Positions 48,916 to 58,776 of a stretch of DNA of 64,000 bases are shown here, one piece after another. The notes under the pieces are model-generated. The model had not been told where the DNA came from and ran no database searches. It saw only the letters and a program-made list of their open reading frames with translations. Every line of letters begins with the position of its first letter. The first letter of the stretch is position 1. The position numbers and the translations under genes were made by a program. This stretch comes from Haladaptatus halobius (GTDB taxonomy: Archaea > Halobacteriota > Halobacteria > Halobacteriales > Haladaptataceae): contig NZ_CP085335.1 in the NCBI RefSeq assembly GCF_020618475.1, positions 1 to 64,000 on the forward strand. Reading direction: 5' to 3'.

Positions 48916-50103
48916 CTATTTAAGTACGTCATTCACCAACCTTAGTAGTTCGAGTCGAATCTCCTCCCACGTGTACCGTTCTTCGATGCGTGCCCGTGCC
49001 TGCCGACCGATTCGCTCGCGCCGCGTCTCGTCGTTCAGCAACTTGACAACCTCTCGTGCAAATTCGTCCGACGTCTCCCCGATGCAGAGGTGGTTATCGT
49101 CTTCAGCGTCTATACCCTGTTGGCCGAGGGGCGTCGTGACGACAGGTTTCCCAAGTCCCATGGCTTCGAGGATTTTGTTCTGGAGGCCCCCCCCGTGTCG
49201 CATCGGAGCGACGACGATGTGGGCATCCTCGAGGTAACCAGTAGAGTCTTCAACGAATCCCGTCACGGTGATTCCGGGGAGAGCGTCGAGTTTCCTCACC
49301 GTTTCGGTCGGACTCGCACCAACAACTAGGAACTCCGTGCCCGGGTAGTTTTCTCGGACTCGGGGGAAAATCGACTTGGCGAAGAAGGTCGCAGCGTCCT
49401 CGTTTGGGGAGTAATCCATCTTCCCGAGGAAGACAAGTCGTGGATCGTCGTCGGTGGGTTCCGTGGAATTCCGTCCTCGTTCGAGTATCTCGTTGTTGAC
49501 GCCGTTGGGAAGTACGGTCAGTGATTCATATTGGTTCAATCCCTCGATGTACCGTTTGTCCTCCTCGGTGGTGATAAACGAATGGTCGAACTCGTTAACA
49601 ATCATCCGTTCGTAGCGAAGCAAGCGACGCGCTTCTATCGGGTATATCGCTTTCCAGAGGCCATTCGCATGTTCACCCGAGGCTTCGTAGTTCCGTGAAA
49701 TCGCATCAACGAAATCGACAACTTTCGGCAGGTCATATTCACAGATATACTCTGTCGTTCGAACATGATTGCAGAACGCCAGGTCGTACTTCCTGACGTT
49801 GCTATCCAACCACTGCTCGACTGCGGAAAACGAATAATAGAACGTCTGGAGGGGCCGCCGTGAGACAAGTCCGGGAACCGTGTTCAGGTGGAAGCGATAT
49901 TCCGGATAGGAGAACACTGTAACGTCGTTGAATACGTCTTCGAGTGCTGTGACGGCCGACTCGTCAACTGGCGATTCATCGACAATAAGGAGGTCGACGG
50001 TGTGGTCGTCCGTGAGCAATCGTGCCGTGTTGAACAGGCGGACTTTCGCACCGCCGACGAGTGGGTGGGGGATGCGCGAACAGAGGACGAGTATGCGTGC
50101 CAT
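48916..50103 (-). CDS. GT4-type glycosyltransferase
   Basis: A 395-residue GT-B enzyme. The N-terminal acceptor domain starts MARILVLCSRIPHPLVGGAK. The C-terminal donor domain includes DDPRLVFLGKMDYSPNEDAA, then VVAPMRHGGGLQNKILEAMG with the nucleotide-sugar-binding glutamate and GKPVVTTPLGQQGID. The tail RARARIEERYTWEEIRLELL is the part duplicated at 35.25 kb. It is the last gene of a three-gene minus-strand run (32-base gap upstream). Donor and acceptor are unknown. Confidence 0.92.
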   Translation of the reverse strand: MARILVLCSRIPHPLVGGAKVRLFNTARLLTDDHTVDLLIVDESPVDESAVTALEDVFNDVTVFSYPEYRFHLNTVPGLVSRRPLQTFYYSFSAVEQWLDSNVRKYDLAFCNHVRTTEYICEYDLPKVVDFVDAISRNYEASGEHANGLWKAIYPIEARRLLRYERMIVNEFDHSFITTEEDKRYIEGLNQYESLTVLPNGVNNEILERGRNSTEPTDDDPRLVFLGKMDYSPNEDAATFFAKSIFPRVRENYPGTEFLVVGASPTETVRKLDALPGITVTGFVEDSTGYLEDAHIVVAPMRHGGGLQNKILEAMGLGKPVVTTPLGQQGIDAEDDNHLCIGETSDEFAREVVKLLNDETRRERIGRQARARIEERYTWEEIRLELLRLVNDVLK

Positions 50104-50135
50104 GTGTAGTTGGATAGGTGTCGAGTTGGTTCGAA

Positions 50136-51314
50136 TTATATCGTAACGGAGGTGTGTCGGTTGTGGTCGCTAGACCCGACTGACTCGAGAACCGCCGCGA
50201 TCTCCAAGGCCGTCCGCGACCACGAAAATCGGCACGCTTGCTGTCGCCCGCGTCGCCGATACCGTTCGTAAACGTCCGGATCGAACCAGAGGTGTCGGAT
50301 CGCGTCCGCGAGAGTACTCGGGTTTTGCGGGTTCGCGGTGAGCGCGGCGTCACCGACAATCTCGGGGAGCGACGACCGGTCGGAGGTGACAACCGGCGTC
50401 CCGGACTGGAGTGCCTCTAGGACGGGTAAGCCAAATCCCTCGTACAGCGACGGGTAGACGAATACAGAGGCTAGGTCGTACAACAGCGGGAGATCCTCTT
50501 CGGCCACGTAGCCGGTGAAGGTTATACGGTCGGTGAACGGACACCGCTGGTACTCCGCCGCGAACTCCTCGTCCGTGAGGTGTTCTTGCCCGACGACGAC
50601 GAGTGGGGGTCGTTCGTCGTCCTCGAATGTCCACAGCGCCCGCAGCAGCGCGACGAGGTTCTTTCTGGGTTCAAGGTTGCCGACGTAGAGGAGAAACTCC
50701 GACGGCAGGTCATACTTCTTCTGCAACCGGTTTATGGTCTCTCCTGACAGCTCTCGCGGTCGGTACGTCTCGTTCGCCGCACCATAGGCGACAGTCAGCT
50801 GCGACTCCGGAACGTCGTGATACGATTTAACATCCCGTTTGGTGTTTTCGGACACCGTGATGACGTGGTTTGCGCGCCACAACGACCCGGTGAGGAACGT
50901 CCTGAGATACCAGTGGTAGACCATCGGATGCGTCTCGGGATACCGGCGGTGAACCATGTCGTGGACGACGACGACGCTGGGGCCGCCGAACGTGAACGGC
51001 TGGACGAAGTTCGGGCCGAAGAAGCAATCTACGTCGTCGGCTCGGAGCGCGTTGGCGAGACTGACGTTCACCCACCAGACGGGTGCGGCCGAGCCGAGAA
51101 CGTCAGTGATTCTGGTTGGCAGACAGAGGGCACGCCATTTCAGCGTCGTCTCGTCCGGCACCTCGATATCGATGGGTGATTCGCCTTCGGAGCCGTCGTA
51201 GTAGGCGGAGACGGTGTGTCCGTCGAAGGCACCCGCCTCGATGACGTTCTTCAGGTAGTTACCCACGCCGGAGATGTTGCCAGTCACCGTCCGCGCGTCG
51301 AGTCCGACATACAT
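50136..51314 (-). CDS. GT4-type glycosyltransferase
   Basis: A 392-residue GT-B enzyme similar to mannosyltransferases of the WbpY/MtfB group. The start MYVGLDARTVTGNISGVGNY has the G-x-G-x-Y acceptor-domain loop. The donor domain holds LLYVGNLEPRKNLVALLRAL and the E-x7-E motif in YPSLYEGFGLPVLEALQSGT, then PVVTSDRSSLPEIVGDAAL. All landmarks are intact. Donor sugar not predictable beyond a hint of GDP-mannose. Middle gene of the minus-strand run, 91 bases after the next GT. Confidence 0.92.
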   Translation of the reverse strand: MYVGLDARTVTGNISGVGNYLKNVIEAGAFDGHTVSAYYDGSEGESPIDIEVPDETTLKWRALCLPTRITDVLGSAAPVWWVNVSLANALRADDVDCFFGPNFVQPFTFGGPSVVVVHDMVHRRYPETHPMVYHWYLRTFLTGSLWRANHVITVSENTKRDVKSYHDVPESQLTVAYGAANETYRPRELSGETINRLQKKYDLPSEFLLYVGNLEPRKNLVALLRALWTFEDDERPPLVVVGQEHLTDEEFAAEYQRCPFTDRITFTGYVAEEDLPLLYDLASVFVYPSLYEGFGLPVLEALQSGTPVVTSDRSSLPEIVGDAALTANPQNPSTLADAIRHLWFDPDVYERYRRRGRQQACRFSWSRTALEIAAVLESVGSSDHNRHTSVTI

Positions 51315-51405
51315 CGTCTTAGTGTGTCAGCGTAGATGCTACATAATCTATTTCATAGTCATCCTTAATGGTGGAATAGATTGAAAAAATCATTTCCATG
51401 TTAAT

Positions 51406-52542
51406 TTACTCGGAACCGTCTATCGAATCACGTACGATATCCCTGATCTGCGTCCGGAATCGGTCGCGTCCGAATCGGTCGCTCGCGCCGGTGAGGTTGG
51501 ATCGAATCTCGGTTTCGAGCGAGGAATTCGAGAGTACTGCGTCGATCTTCTCGACGGCTTCTTCGACGGAGTCGTAGCAGAGTTCGGCGCGCTCGTCCAC
51601 GATCTCGCGCTGGCCACCACTGTTCGGGACGAACGGAATCGTCTCTCCGGCGAGCATCTCCGCGACGACCATCCCGAAGTGTTCGTTCTCCTTCCCGTGC
51701 AGACCGTACTGGTGGGTATCCACCATCCGCGTCAACTCGTCTCGGGGCAGTTCCTCCTCGATGTAGACGAAATCGTATCGGGCCGCCCGCTCCCGCACTG
51801 TCTCCTCGTAGTCAGATAGATGTGATGGTCCGACGAGGTGGAGGTGGACGTCGTGGCCGCGCTCCTGAACCCGGGCAATGATTTCGATGTTCCGAAGGGT
51901 GTTCTTATCGGGTGCTAACCGCCCGATGGAGATAAACCCGTGTTCCTGTTCGTCCAGAGGAAGAGGGGCGAACTCCGTCGTATCAATTGGGGGGTAGAGG
52001 TGTCGTGCGTCGGCATCATACACTTGGTCGACCAGTGCGGCCATCCAGCGTGAGTTAGCAAGCACAGTGCTCTCTCGGAGGTGGTCGTCGGTCACGCCTG
52101 CAATGGCGGCACAGAATCGCTCGTACACTCGACGCACGCTTGTTTGCTCGCGCGCATCGAGCGACTCCGTCGGTTGGCGATATACAGGATGGTGGACGTA
52201 TAGCACACAGGAGCTATCGACCGTGAGTTCGTTGTATGTTCCGACGACGAGGTCGAAGGCGTCCGTTTTTGACCTAATTGCGCGATTGCAGAGCGCGTAT
52301 TTCAGCAGACCGAATCGCGCCCCCATGAGTTGTCGCGCCACGACGTTGATCCCCGGTACGACCACCGATACGTCACCGACGTCGGTGTTGTAGTAGGCGT
52401 TCAGCGCGCCGAAATTCGGGTTCACCGTAGTAAAGAGAGTCACGTCATGGTCGATTTGGAGAGCTTCGAGAACGTTCATGGAGACGGCTTCTGCACCGCC
52501 CCTGACCGAGAAGTCGGGGTGGACGACGGCGATCGTAGCCAT
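51406..52542 (-). CDS. GT4-type glycosyltransferase (ALG11-like)
   Basis: A 378-residue GT-B enzyme. It begins MATIAVVHPDFSVRGGAEAV, with the GGAE loop typical of this group. The donor domain contains FISIGRLAPDKNTLRNIEII and the sugar-nucleotide segment GLHGKENEHFGMVVAEMLAG. The C-terminus ASDRFGRDRFRTQIRDIV matches a remnant at 57.1 kb, so a relative was once there. First gene of the minus-strand run, divergent from the first flippase across a 255-base AT-rich promoter region. Confidence 0.9.
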   Translation of the reverse strand: MATIAVVHPDFSVRGGAEAVSMNVLEALQIDHDVTLFTTVNPNFGALNAYYNTDVGDVSVVVPGINVVARQLMGARFGLLKYALCNRAIRSKTDAFDLVVGTYNELTVDSSCVLYVHHPVYRQPTESLDAREQTSVRRVYERFCAAIAGVTDDHLRESTVLANSRWMAALVDQVYDADARHLYPPIDTTEFAPLPLDEQEHGFISIGRLAPDKNTLRNIEIIARVQERGHDVHLHLVGPSHLSDYEETVRERAARYDFVYIEEELPRDELTRMVDTHQYGLHGKENEHFGMVVAEMLAGETIPFVPNSGGQREIVDERAELCYDSVEEAVEKIDAVLSNSSLETEIRSNLTGASDRFGRDRFRTQIRDIVRDSIDGSE

Positions 52543-52797
52543 ATCGAGTGCAAATATTTTTGTAAGTATAAGTAACTCCCCGGTTCGTCCGCACTAAGTA
52601 TTATGATTCTACCCCATTTACTCACAATAGAACTCAACTCTTCACCAATATTGTAGAAAATATGACTAATAAAAATGGACAATAGTTCTAGATAACTGAT
52701 AGACAAAACCAACAACTTCACCGGACGAGAACTGTTGGAGAGGGACTACATATAGTTCAACGAAAGCGAGAGACGGTTGTCCATCTTGGTTCTACAA

Positions 52798-54336
52798 ATG
52801 ACAAATAAGAATAATGAATTCTCGAAGATAATTGCATCGTCGGGTGTAATCCTGTTCGGCGGGATGATACTCCAGCTCGGAATCAACTTCGGTTCGAAAC
52901 TCCTCATCGCTCGAACACTTGGTAAGGTCGATTACGGAGGTGTCTCACTTGGCATCACGATGATGACGATGCTGTCAGTACTCACACTCGTCGGTACCGA
53001 CACGGGCATCGGTCGATATCTCCCCCGATTCGAAAATCAAGAGCAGCGACGTGGTATCCTCCTGTCCGCGTTTCAAATTGTCATTCCCTTCGCCCTTGCC
53101 GTCGGCGTCGGTATCGCCTTCTTCGCTGGCACCATCGCCTCGGTGGTATTCGGGGATCCGTCGCTTTCGACTATTATCCGTATCTTCGGCATCGCGGTGC
53201 CGTTCATGTCGATTGTCAAGCTCACGATAGGCAGTATACGAGGGATGGAAGATTCGTTTCCGAAGGTGTATCTCCAGAATGTCGCCGTTCCTGTTTCCCG
53301 GTTCACGCTGATCGGCGGGGCTCTCGTGCTTGGTTTCGGGACAACTGGTGTCGCGTGGGCTTACGCTGGCTCCTACGGTATCGCCACTCTTCTCGGGATT
53401 TATTATCTCGCACGCCACACGCCCCTTCTAGAGCACGTCAAACCGGAACGAATGCACGGCGAATTGCTAGTCTTCTCTGCACCCATCATGATAACCGCGA
53501 CGATGAATATGATATTGGCGAATATCGACATCTTCATGCTCGGTGTCTTCTCCGACGGAACTGGCGGAATCGGCATCTACAACTCGGTGTATCCGATCGC
53601 AGCAATGTTGACGGTCGTGCTCACGTCCTTCGGCTTCACCTTCATGCCCGTCATCTCAAAGCTCCACTCGAACGATGAGTTTAGCGAGATGCGTCGGATG
53701 TACCAACTCGTCTCCAAATGGGTGTTCTTGACGACGGTTCCCATCTTCCTCGTCGTCGTACTTTACCCTGGTATCGTGATTCGAAATACATTTGGCGCAG
53801 AGTACTCTGCGGGGGCGTTTACCCTCTCGCTTCTCGCGATCGGATTCCTCGCACATGTGGTCGCCGGACCAGCCGGAAACACGCTGACTTCGGTCGGCAA
53901 GACAAAGCTCATCATGTACGACAACGTCACCGTCGCAACGGTGAATGTCGTGATAAACCTCGTTTTGATTCCTCGCTACTCGTATCTTGGGGCCGCTGTC
54001 GCAACCACTGTCGGCTATCTGCTGATGAACACCCTGTATCTCGCACAACTCTATTGCATCGTTGGAATTCATCCGTTCAGAGGGTCGTTACTTCGAACGG
54101 CGGTCGCTGCCGTTGTCGCTGCTGGAGTTGTTTATGGTGGCGCGTCGTTCCTGCTCGACATTTCTCTCGTTTCGCTCGTCGGCGCATTCGCGCTATTCTG
54201 TGTTGTCTACGTTGTAATGATTCTCGTATTCGGCGGTATCGAAGAGGAAGAACTTGCCCTAGTAGAGAGCTTCGAAACTCGATTCGATATCGATCTCGAA
54301 GGGGCGAAACGAATCGCACGTCGCGTTGCGCGGTAA
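52798..54336 (+). CDS. Wzx-type oligosaccharide flippase, copy 1
   Basis: A 512-residue membrane protein of the MVF/polysaccharide-transporter group with about 14 helices. Landmarks are LLIARTLGKVDYGGVSLGIT, VGTDTGIGRYLPRFENQEQR and SAPIMITATMNMILANIDIF. It should flip lipid-linked glycan across the membrane. ATG 52798 gives MTNKNNEFSKIIASSG, matching the start region of copy 2. The paralogue at 59967 is similar along the whole length. Confidence 0.93.
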   Translation: MTNKNNEFSKIIASSGVILFGGMILQLGINFGSKLLIARTLGKVDYGGVSLGITMMTMLSVLTLVGTDTGIGRYLPRFENQEQRRGILLSAFQIVIPFALAVGVGIAFFAGTIASVVFGDPSLSTIIRIFGIAVPFMSIVKLTIGSIRGMEDSFPKVYLQNVAVPVSRFTLIGGALVLGFGTTGVAWAYAGSYGIATLLGIYYLARHTPLLEHVKPERMHGELLVFSAPIMITATMNMILANIDIFMLGVFSDGTGGIGIYNSVYPIAAMLTVVLTSFGFTFMPVISKLHSNDEFSEMRRMYQLVSKWVFLTTVPIFLVVVLYPGIVIRNTFGAEYSAGAFTLSLLAIGFLAHVVAGPAGNTLTSVGKTKLIMYDNVTVATVNVVINLVLIPRYSYLGAAVATTVGYLLMNTLYLAQLYCIVGIHPFRGSLLRTAVAAVVAAGVVYGGASFLLDISLVSLVGAFALFCVVYVVMILVFGGIEEEELALVESFETRFDIDLEGAKRIARRVAR

Positions 54337-54357
54337 CGATCCAACTCTTGACCGTCG

Positions 54358-54573
54358 TTACTGCCGATATCCGTTGATGAGATAACCGAAGACCAGTGCG
54401 TAGATGATCAAGGTAATGGCAATGCTGAACATCGAGTACGTTCGAATAGTCCTCCCGAATCCTGAAGCAACGCTCGTCAAATCCACATTTTCAGGAGGTC
54501 GAACACTTTGCAAAGCGTGAGTAGGTTCGGCAGATGATTCTCGGTCAGAGTGATCTGTAGTGATGCCAAGCAT
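54358..54573 (-). CDS. Small single-helix membrane protein
   Basis: A 71-residue protein, MLGITTDHSDRESSAEPTHA at the start, a polar middle, then RTIRTYSMFSIAITLIIYAL with VFGYLINGYRQ at the end. It has one C-terminal hydrophobic helix, preceded by a basic segment. No family recognised. It lies convergently 21 bases after flippase copy 1 and is 258 bases from the next minus-strand gene. It is either real or the relic of a larger gene. Confidence 0.5.
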   Translation of the reverse strand: MLGITTDHSDRESSAEPTHALQSVRPPENVDLTSVASGFGRTIRTYSMFSIAITLIIYALVFGYLINGYRQ

Positions 54574-54830
54574 TTCGAGAAGCAGATCGAATATTCTTCA
54601 GGTAGAACTTCTTGAAATGACTGTAAAGACGAAGTAGTGATACTAGCGCCCAATTAGCGAATCCGCTGCAATCCGCGCGGTATGTTTTATCAGAATTTAC
54701 TCATTATAAAATAACAAACCGCTTATATTCGAGTATAGTAGAATTTCATTGGTAGCTATATCCAGTATTCAGTTTCAACTCCTTGATTTTCGACTCATTC
54801 GGACGCAGCCGAGTGAATCACATAATGAGA

Positions 54831-55982
54831 CTAACTACTTAAAACTTCACGATAAACTTCGTTAGTTCGAGACAGCATCGTAGCTTCAGTGAACTCGTTC
54901 TCAACGCGTTTGCGCGCCTTTTCGCCGTATGTGTTCAGTAGATCATCATCAGAAATCAGATCATTGATCGCGCGTGCAAGCGCTTGGGCGTTACGCGGCG
55001 GAACAGTTTGTCCGGTCACGCTGTCTCTACTCACCCACGGAACGCCGGTTCGAAGATCTGTGTTCACGACTGGGGTCTCGTACGCCATCGCCTCAAGTTG
55101 GACGATACCGAATGCTTCACTCGGTTCAACCGACGGTAACACGAAGAGGTCAGCAGCCTCGTAACAGTGATGGAGATGCTTATTCGGAACGTAGCCGAGG
55201 AAGTGAACCTTGTCAGCTACGCTACGTTCTTTAGCACGCGTCTGTAGCTTTTCTCGAAGTTCCCCATCACCAGCGATGAGCAGCGTCGCGTCCACGTCGC
55301 ACATCGCGTCGACGAGGTACTCGACACCTTTGTAGTAAATCAATCGGCCAACGAAGAGGATCGTGGGACGATCTGGATCGACTGGTAACTCGGGGGGCAC
55401 CCCCTGTGGTCGTTCATACTCGTCGAGATCGATGGAGAGCGGAACAACTCTGCATTTTCCTCTGTAAGGCGAAAGGTGTTCTGAGGACTCAAGTAAATTC
55501 GGTGATGTTACGATAATGCGATCGGCTTGGTCGAGAAATCGATGCAGGAATGGTCGATATGCTTTGAGCGCGGTTGCCTGTCGAACGATATCGCTATGGT
55601 ATGTAACGACGGTTTTCGCCTCAGTGGTGGGTGAGAGGAAATACGATGCTACGCTAAGGGGATTCGGTAAGTGATAATGGACGATATCCGCTCCACGTTG
55701 CATACGTGTGAGGTGGATCGGAAACGTCGGCGCCGCAGGCATCGATAACGGCGTTCCTAGGCTACTCGTTCGAACGATGGGAACTCCGTTGACTGAGTCG
55801 CGTTCTCCGCGTCCTTTCGGTGTCGCGGCAAGAATCCGAATGTTATGCCTATCCGACATTCCCTCAGCGAGTTGTTGGACAACGCGTTCGACGCCACCAA
55901 CGTCGGGGTAATAGAACTTACTCACCTGCAATACGTTCCTGCGCTTGGAGAGGGGGAACCCCTCCTTAGTGGATCGAGTCAT
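54831..55982 (-). CDS. GT4-type glycosyltransferase
   Basis: A 383-residue GT-B enzyme. Acceptor domain: LQVSKFYYPDVGGVERVVQQ. Donor domain: TILFVGRLIYYKGVEYLVDA and VLPSVEPSEAFGIVQLEAMA with the usual E-x7-E spacing, then ETPVVNTDLRTGVPWVSRDS. The C-terminus is complete. It follows the GT at 55988 on the same strand with a five-base gap, so the two are co-transcribed. Confidence 0.92.
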   Translation of the reverse strand: MTRSTKEGFPLSKRRNVLQVSKFYYPDVGGVERVVQQLAEGMSDRHNIRILAATPKGRGERDSVNGVPIVRTSSLGTPLSMPAAPTFPIHLTRMQRGADIVHYHLPNPLSVASYFLSPTTEAKTVVTYHSDIVRQATALKAYRPFLHRFLDQADRIIVTSPNLLESSEHLSPYRGKCRVVPLSIDLDEYERPQGVPPELPVDPDRPTILFVGRLIYYKGVEYLVDAMCDVDATLLIAGDGELREKLQTRAKERSVADKVHFLGYVPNKHLHHCYEAADLFVLPSVEPSEAFGIVQLEAMAYETPVVNTDLRTGVPWVSRDSVTGQTVPPRNAQALARAINDLISDDDLLNTYGEKARKRVENEFTEATMLSRTNEVYREVLSS

Positions 55983-55987
55983 GACGT

Positions 55988-57076
55988 TTAAATGACCTCA
56001 CGATATACTGCAACCGTTTCACGTGCCGTTCGTTCCCATGTAAACTCGTCAACGCGTTTGTGCCCTTTGGAGCGAAGTCGCTTTCTGAGTGTATCGTCGG
56101 TGACGACCTGTTCAATACCGTCGGCAATCTCTACCGGATCTGTCGGATTAACTAGGTAAGAAGCGTCATCCGCGACTTCGGCCATTGCACCACGATTGGA
56201 GGTAACGATCGGTGTTCCAGCATGCATTGCTTCGACAATCGGCAGGCCAAATCCTTCGTACAGCGAGGGATAAACCAGTGCTGCCGCGTTGCGATAGAGC
56301 CAACCGAGTTCGTCGTCGTCAACGAACCCAAGCGTACGCACACCGTCAACTGGAGGCACGTCGGCAGCTGCGAACACCTCGCGATCCGGGCCGGCGAGCA
56401 CGAGTTCGACTGGATCGTCTACACGTTGCCGATAGCTCCGGTAGGCGCACACTAATCCATCGAGGTTTTTTCGAGGATTGGTCGCACCAACGGAGAGGAG
56501 ATACGCCCCCTTCGACAGACCAGCAACCGGTTCGTTTCCGGCTGCTGGTTCCGTGACACCATTATATGCGGCGACGGTTTTTCCTGCAGCGTGGGGATAG
56601 TGGTCAAGAATTTCATCACGAGCGAATTGCGAGACCGTCAGTATCCGGTCTGATGTTCGAACCGCCAATGGGGTTAGGAGACGATAGAACGTGCTATATT
56701 TCCAGGAGAACCACTCAGGATGTGTAATCGGCGATATATCGTGAATCGTCGTGATGAGTGGTGTTCGTGCCACCATCGGTGGCTGCCCGGCAGGTGTATG
56801 GAATGCATCGAGATCGTATTGGCGAATTACACGCGGGAGCGTAGTCTGTTCCCAGCGATGGGCCTGTACCCCGCTGTGTGTTGGACTTGGGACAGCGGCA
56901 TTTTTGATGCTTGCATACTCATCGAACGGTTCGGGGAGTGAGTCGACCCCAAATAGAAGATACTCGATGTCATTGTCTTGTCTGGCGAGCGCTTCGAGTA
57001 GTTTTCGTGTATATCGGCTGACGCCAGTCGGATCTGGTTTAGTCAGCGTACGGGCATTGATACCGATTTTGATCAT
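55988..57076 (-). CDS. GT4-type glycosyltransferase
   Basis: A 362-residue GT-B enzyme of the mannosyltransferase-B-like type. It begins MIKIGINARTLTKPDPTGVS, has AYLLSVGATNPRKNLDGLVC in the donor domain and YPSLYEGFGLPIVEAMHAGT with both E-x7-E glutamates. It is related to the GT at 50136. The in-frame sequence upstream of this ATG is not part of the enzyme: it resembles the end of another glycosyltransferase (see remnant at 57095). Confidence 0.92.
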   Translation of the reverse strand: MIKIGINARTLTKPDPTGVSRYTRKLLEALARQDNDIEYLLFGVDSLPEPFDEYASIKNAAVPSPTHSGVQAHRWEQTTLPRVIRQYDLDAFHTPAGQPPMVARTPLITTIHDISPITHPEWFSWKYSTFYRLLTPLAVRTSDRILTVSQFARDEILDHYPHAAGKTVAAYNGVTEPAAGNEPVAGLSKGAYLLSVGATNPRKNLDGLVCAYRSYRQRVDDPVELVLAGPDREVFAAADVPPVDGVRTLGFVDDDELGWLYRNAAALVYPSLYEGFGLPIVEAMHAGTPIVTSNRGAMAEVADDASYLVNPTDPVEIADGIEQVVTDDTLRKRLRSKGHKRVDEFTWERTARETVAVYREVI

Positions 57077-57094
57077 TGTCAGGACCGTATCACA

Positions 57095-57245
57095 GTTATG
57101 ATTTTTGCGGATAGTTTCTTTGAACTGTTCGCGACCGAACCGATCGACAGTTGTCAAGAAATTTTCCGAGGTCAGCCGCAAGCGCCGGATCTGGAAGTAC
57201 TGTATCGACGCTTTCCATGCACATATTCTCAGTGCTGCTTTTCAT
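57095..57245 (-). pseudogene. C-terminal remnant of another glycosyltransferase
   Basis: Minus strand: MESVDTVLPDPALAADLGKF in one frame, then after a shift TTVDRFGREQFKETIRKN in the frame that runs into the next gene. The second part matches the C-terminus of the GT at 51406 (SDRFGRDRFRTQIRDIV). Only the last 40-50 codons survive. Confidence 0.6.
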
Positions 57246-57421
57246 TCCTAGACCAGCACGGATAATAGTTACATTGAACATATGAGAAAATCATCTCAGT
57301 TTGTTGCCAAATGTCTTATTTACTTGGGTTACTCATCGTAGTACAGTATGGAAGTACAATCGTCACAAAATAAGACTTTGGGCCAATACCCTATACCCGC
57401 TGTCGATTTGCTTCAGAAGTA

Positions 57422-57429
57422 ATTAAAAA
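57422..57429 (+). promoter_or_regulatory. TATA-like box of the sulfatase-like gene
   Basis: ATTAAAAA lies 18-25 bases before the ATG at 57447, consistent with a leaderless message. The wider region is AT-rich, so this assignment is tentative. Confidence 0.4.
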
Positions 57430-57446
57430 CACCCAATCAATAAATA

Positions 57447-58754
57447 ATGACTAATATCGCAGTAGTCGTCCTCGACACCCTTCGAAAAGATACCTTTGAT
57501 GAACATTTCGGATGGCTTCCGGGACGTCGATTCGAACGAGCATACTCCACGGCGAATTGGACTGTTCCAGCTCACGCTTCCCTATTCACTGGTCGGTACG
57601 CAAGTGAGGTAGGCGTCCATGCTAAGAATAATTATCTTGATTGCAGCGAACCAACGCTTGCTGAACGCCTACGTGATAGTGGCTACAAAACACGAGCGTT
57701 TAGCGCAAATACAAACGTCACCGGCCATTTCGACTTCGACCGGGGGTTCACGGACTTCCGTGTCCCAGAGAAATTCGAATACATGAATGACAAGACTGTT
57801 TTCGACTGGCGAGAGTTCAGTCGGAATACCTCAACATCCGGTGTTGAAAAGTATCTTCGTGGAGTGTATGAATGTTTTATTAGTGACTGTGCAACTCTAC
57901 CTTCATTGAAAGCCGGACTCCAGTTGAAGCGTGACCGGAATGACGCGGTTGAGTATGGCGGAGCACTCGAAGCGCAAACTGAAATCGAAGAAATAGATTT
58001 CGGCGGCCGCGAATTCCTTTTTCTCAATTTAATGGAAGCCCATGAACCATATCGGGCACCAGCTAAATACATGACTGTAGAAGAACCGTCAATGACAAAC
58101 GCAGTCGGTGATAGGCAATTCGGTGATGGTGTTGACGCAGAGCAAACAACACAAGCATACAAAGATTGCATTCGATATTTATCCGATATTTATCAAGAAA
58201 TTTTCCATTTACTGGATGAGCACTTCGATTACATTATCACGCTTTCGGATCATGGTGAAATGCTGGGCGAGCATGGAGCGTGGGGACACGAACATGGGGT
58301 CTTTAACGAGTTAACCAATGTCCCACTTTGTATCTCCGGAAGTGAACTGTCCGGAACGTGTACCGAGACGGTAAATCTTCACGATGTCCATCAGACGGTG
58401 TTGGATCTTGCAGGAGTCGATGGCAGTTCCCGCGGGGAATCGCTGCTTGAGAATGTCGAGGGTCGTGAAATTCTGACTGAATATATGGGGCTTACCTCGT
58501 GGAGCGAACGACGGTTTGACGCTGACCGCGAATTCGAAAAATACGACCGAACGTTGCATGGTTACGCAGCGACAGTGGACTATTATGGATGCGAAACTCT
58601 TGACGGATTCCAGGAATACGGTTCCGAACGCGTAAACAACCCCCAAAAACGAATAGAACAATTACTCTCAGAACTTGATGTTCGAGATGTTAACTCCGAC
58701 AATGAGATCCCGGACGAGGTAAAACAGCAACTCGAAGACCTGGGATATGCGTAA
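57447..58754 (+). CDS. Sulfatase-like enzyme (alkaline phosphatase superfamily), first copy
   Basis: A 435-residue protein with the metal-dependent phosphatase/sulfatase fold. The first metal Asp is in NIAVVVLDTLRKDTF, the second metal site in ITLSDHGEMLGEHGAWGHEH. The nucleophile region reads ANWTVPAHASLFTGRYASEV, with Thr where classical sulfatases have Cys or Ser (C/S-x-P-x-R) and His in place of the Arg, so phosphotransfer or phosphodiester cleavage is as likely as sulfate removal. It ends QQLEDLGYA. No signal peptide, so it acts in the cytoplasm or at its inner face. Codon use is AT-richer than the GT genes. Confidence 0.88.
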   Translation: MTNIAVVVLDTLRKDTFDEHFGWLPGRRFERAYSTANWTVPAHASLFTGRYASEVGVHAKNNYLDCSEPTLAERLRDSGYKTRAFSANTNVTGHFDFDRGFTDFRVPEKFEYMNDKTVFDWREFSRNTSTSGVEKYLRGVYECFISDCATLPSLKAGLQLKRDRNDAVEYGGALEAQTEIEEIDFGGREFLFLNLMEAHEPYRAPAKYMTVEEPSMTNAVGDRQFGDGVDAEQTTQAYKDCIRYLSDIYQEIFHLLDEHFDYIITLSDHGEMLGEHGAWGHEHGVFNELTNVPLCISGSELSGTCTETVNLHDVHQTVLDLAGVDGSSRGESLLENVEGREILTEYMGLTSWSERRFDADREFEKYDRTLHGYAATVDYYGCETLDGFQEYGSERVNNPQKRIEQLLSELDVRDVNSDNEIPDEVKQQLEDLGYA

Positions 58755-58776
58755 TATTAAATAAATTATGTTAAAA

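Noticed and set aside
57447..58754. Calling the first sulfatase-like protein a true sulfatase
   Set aside because: The formylglycine consensus C/S-x-P-x-R is not met (TVPAH), so only the superfamily is safe.
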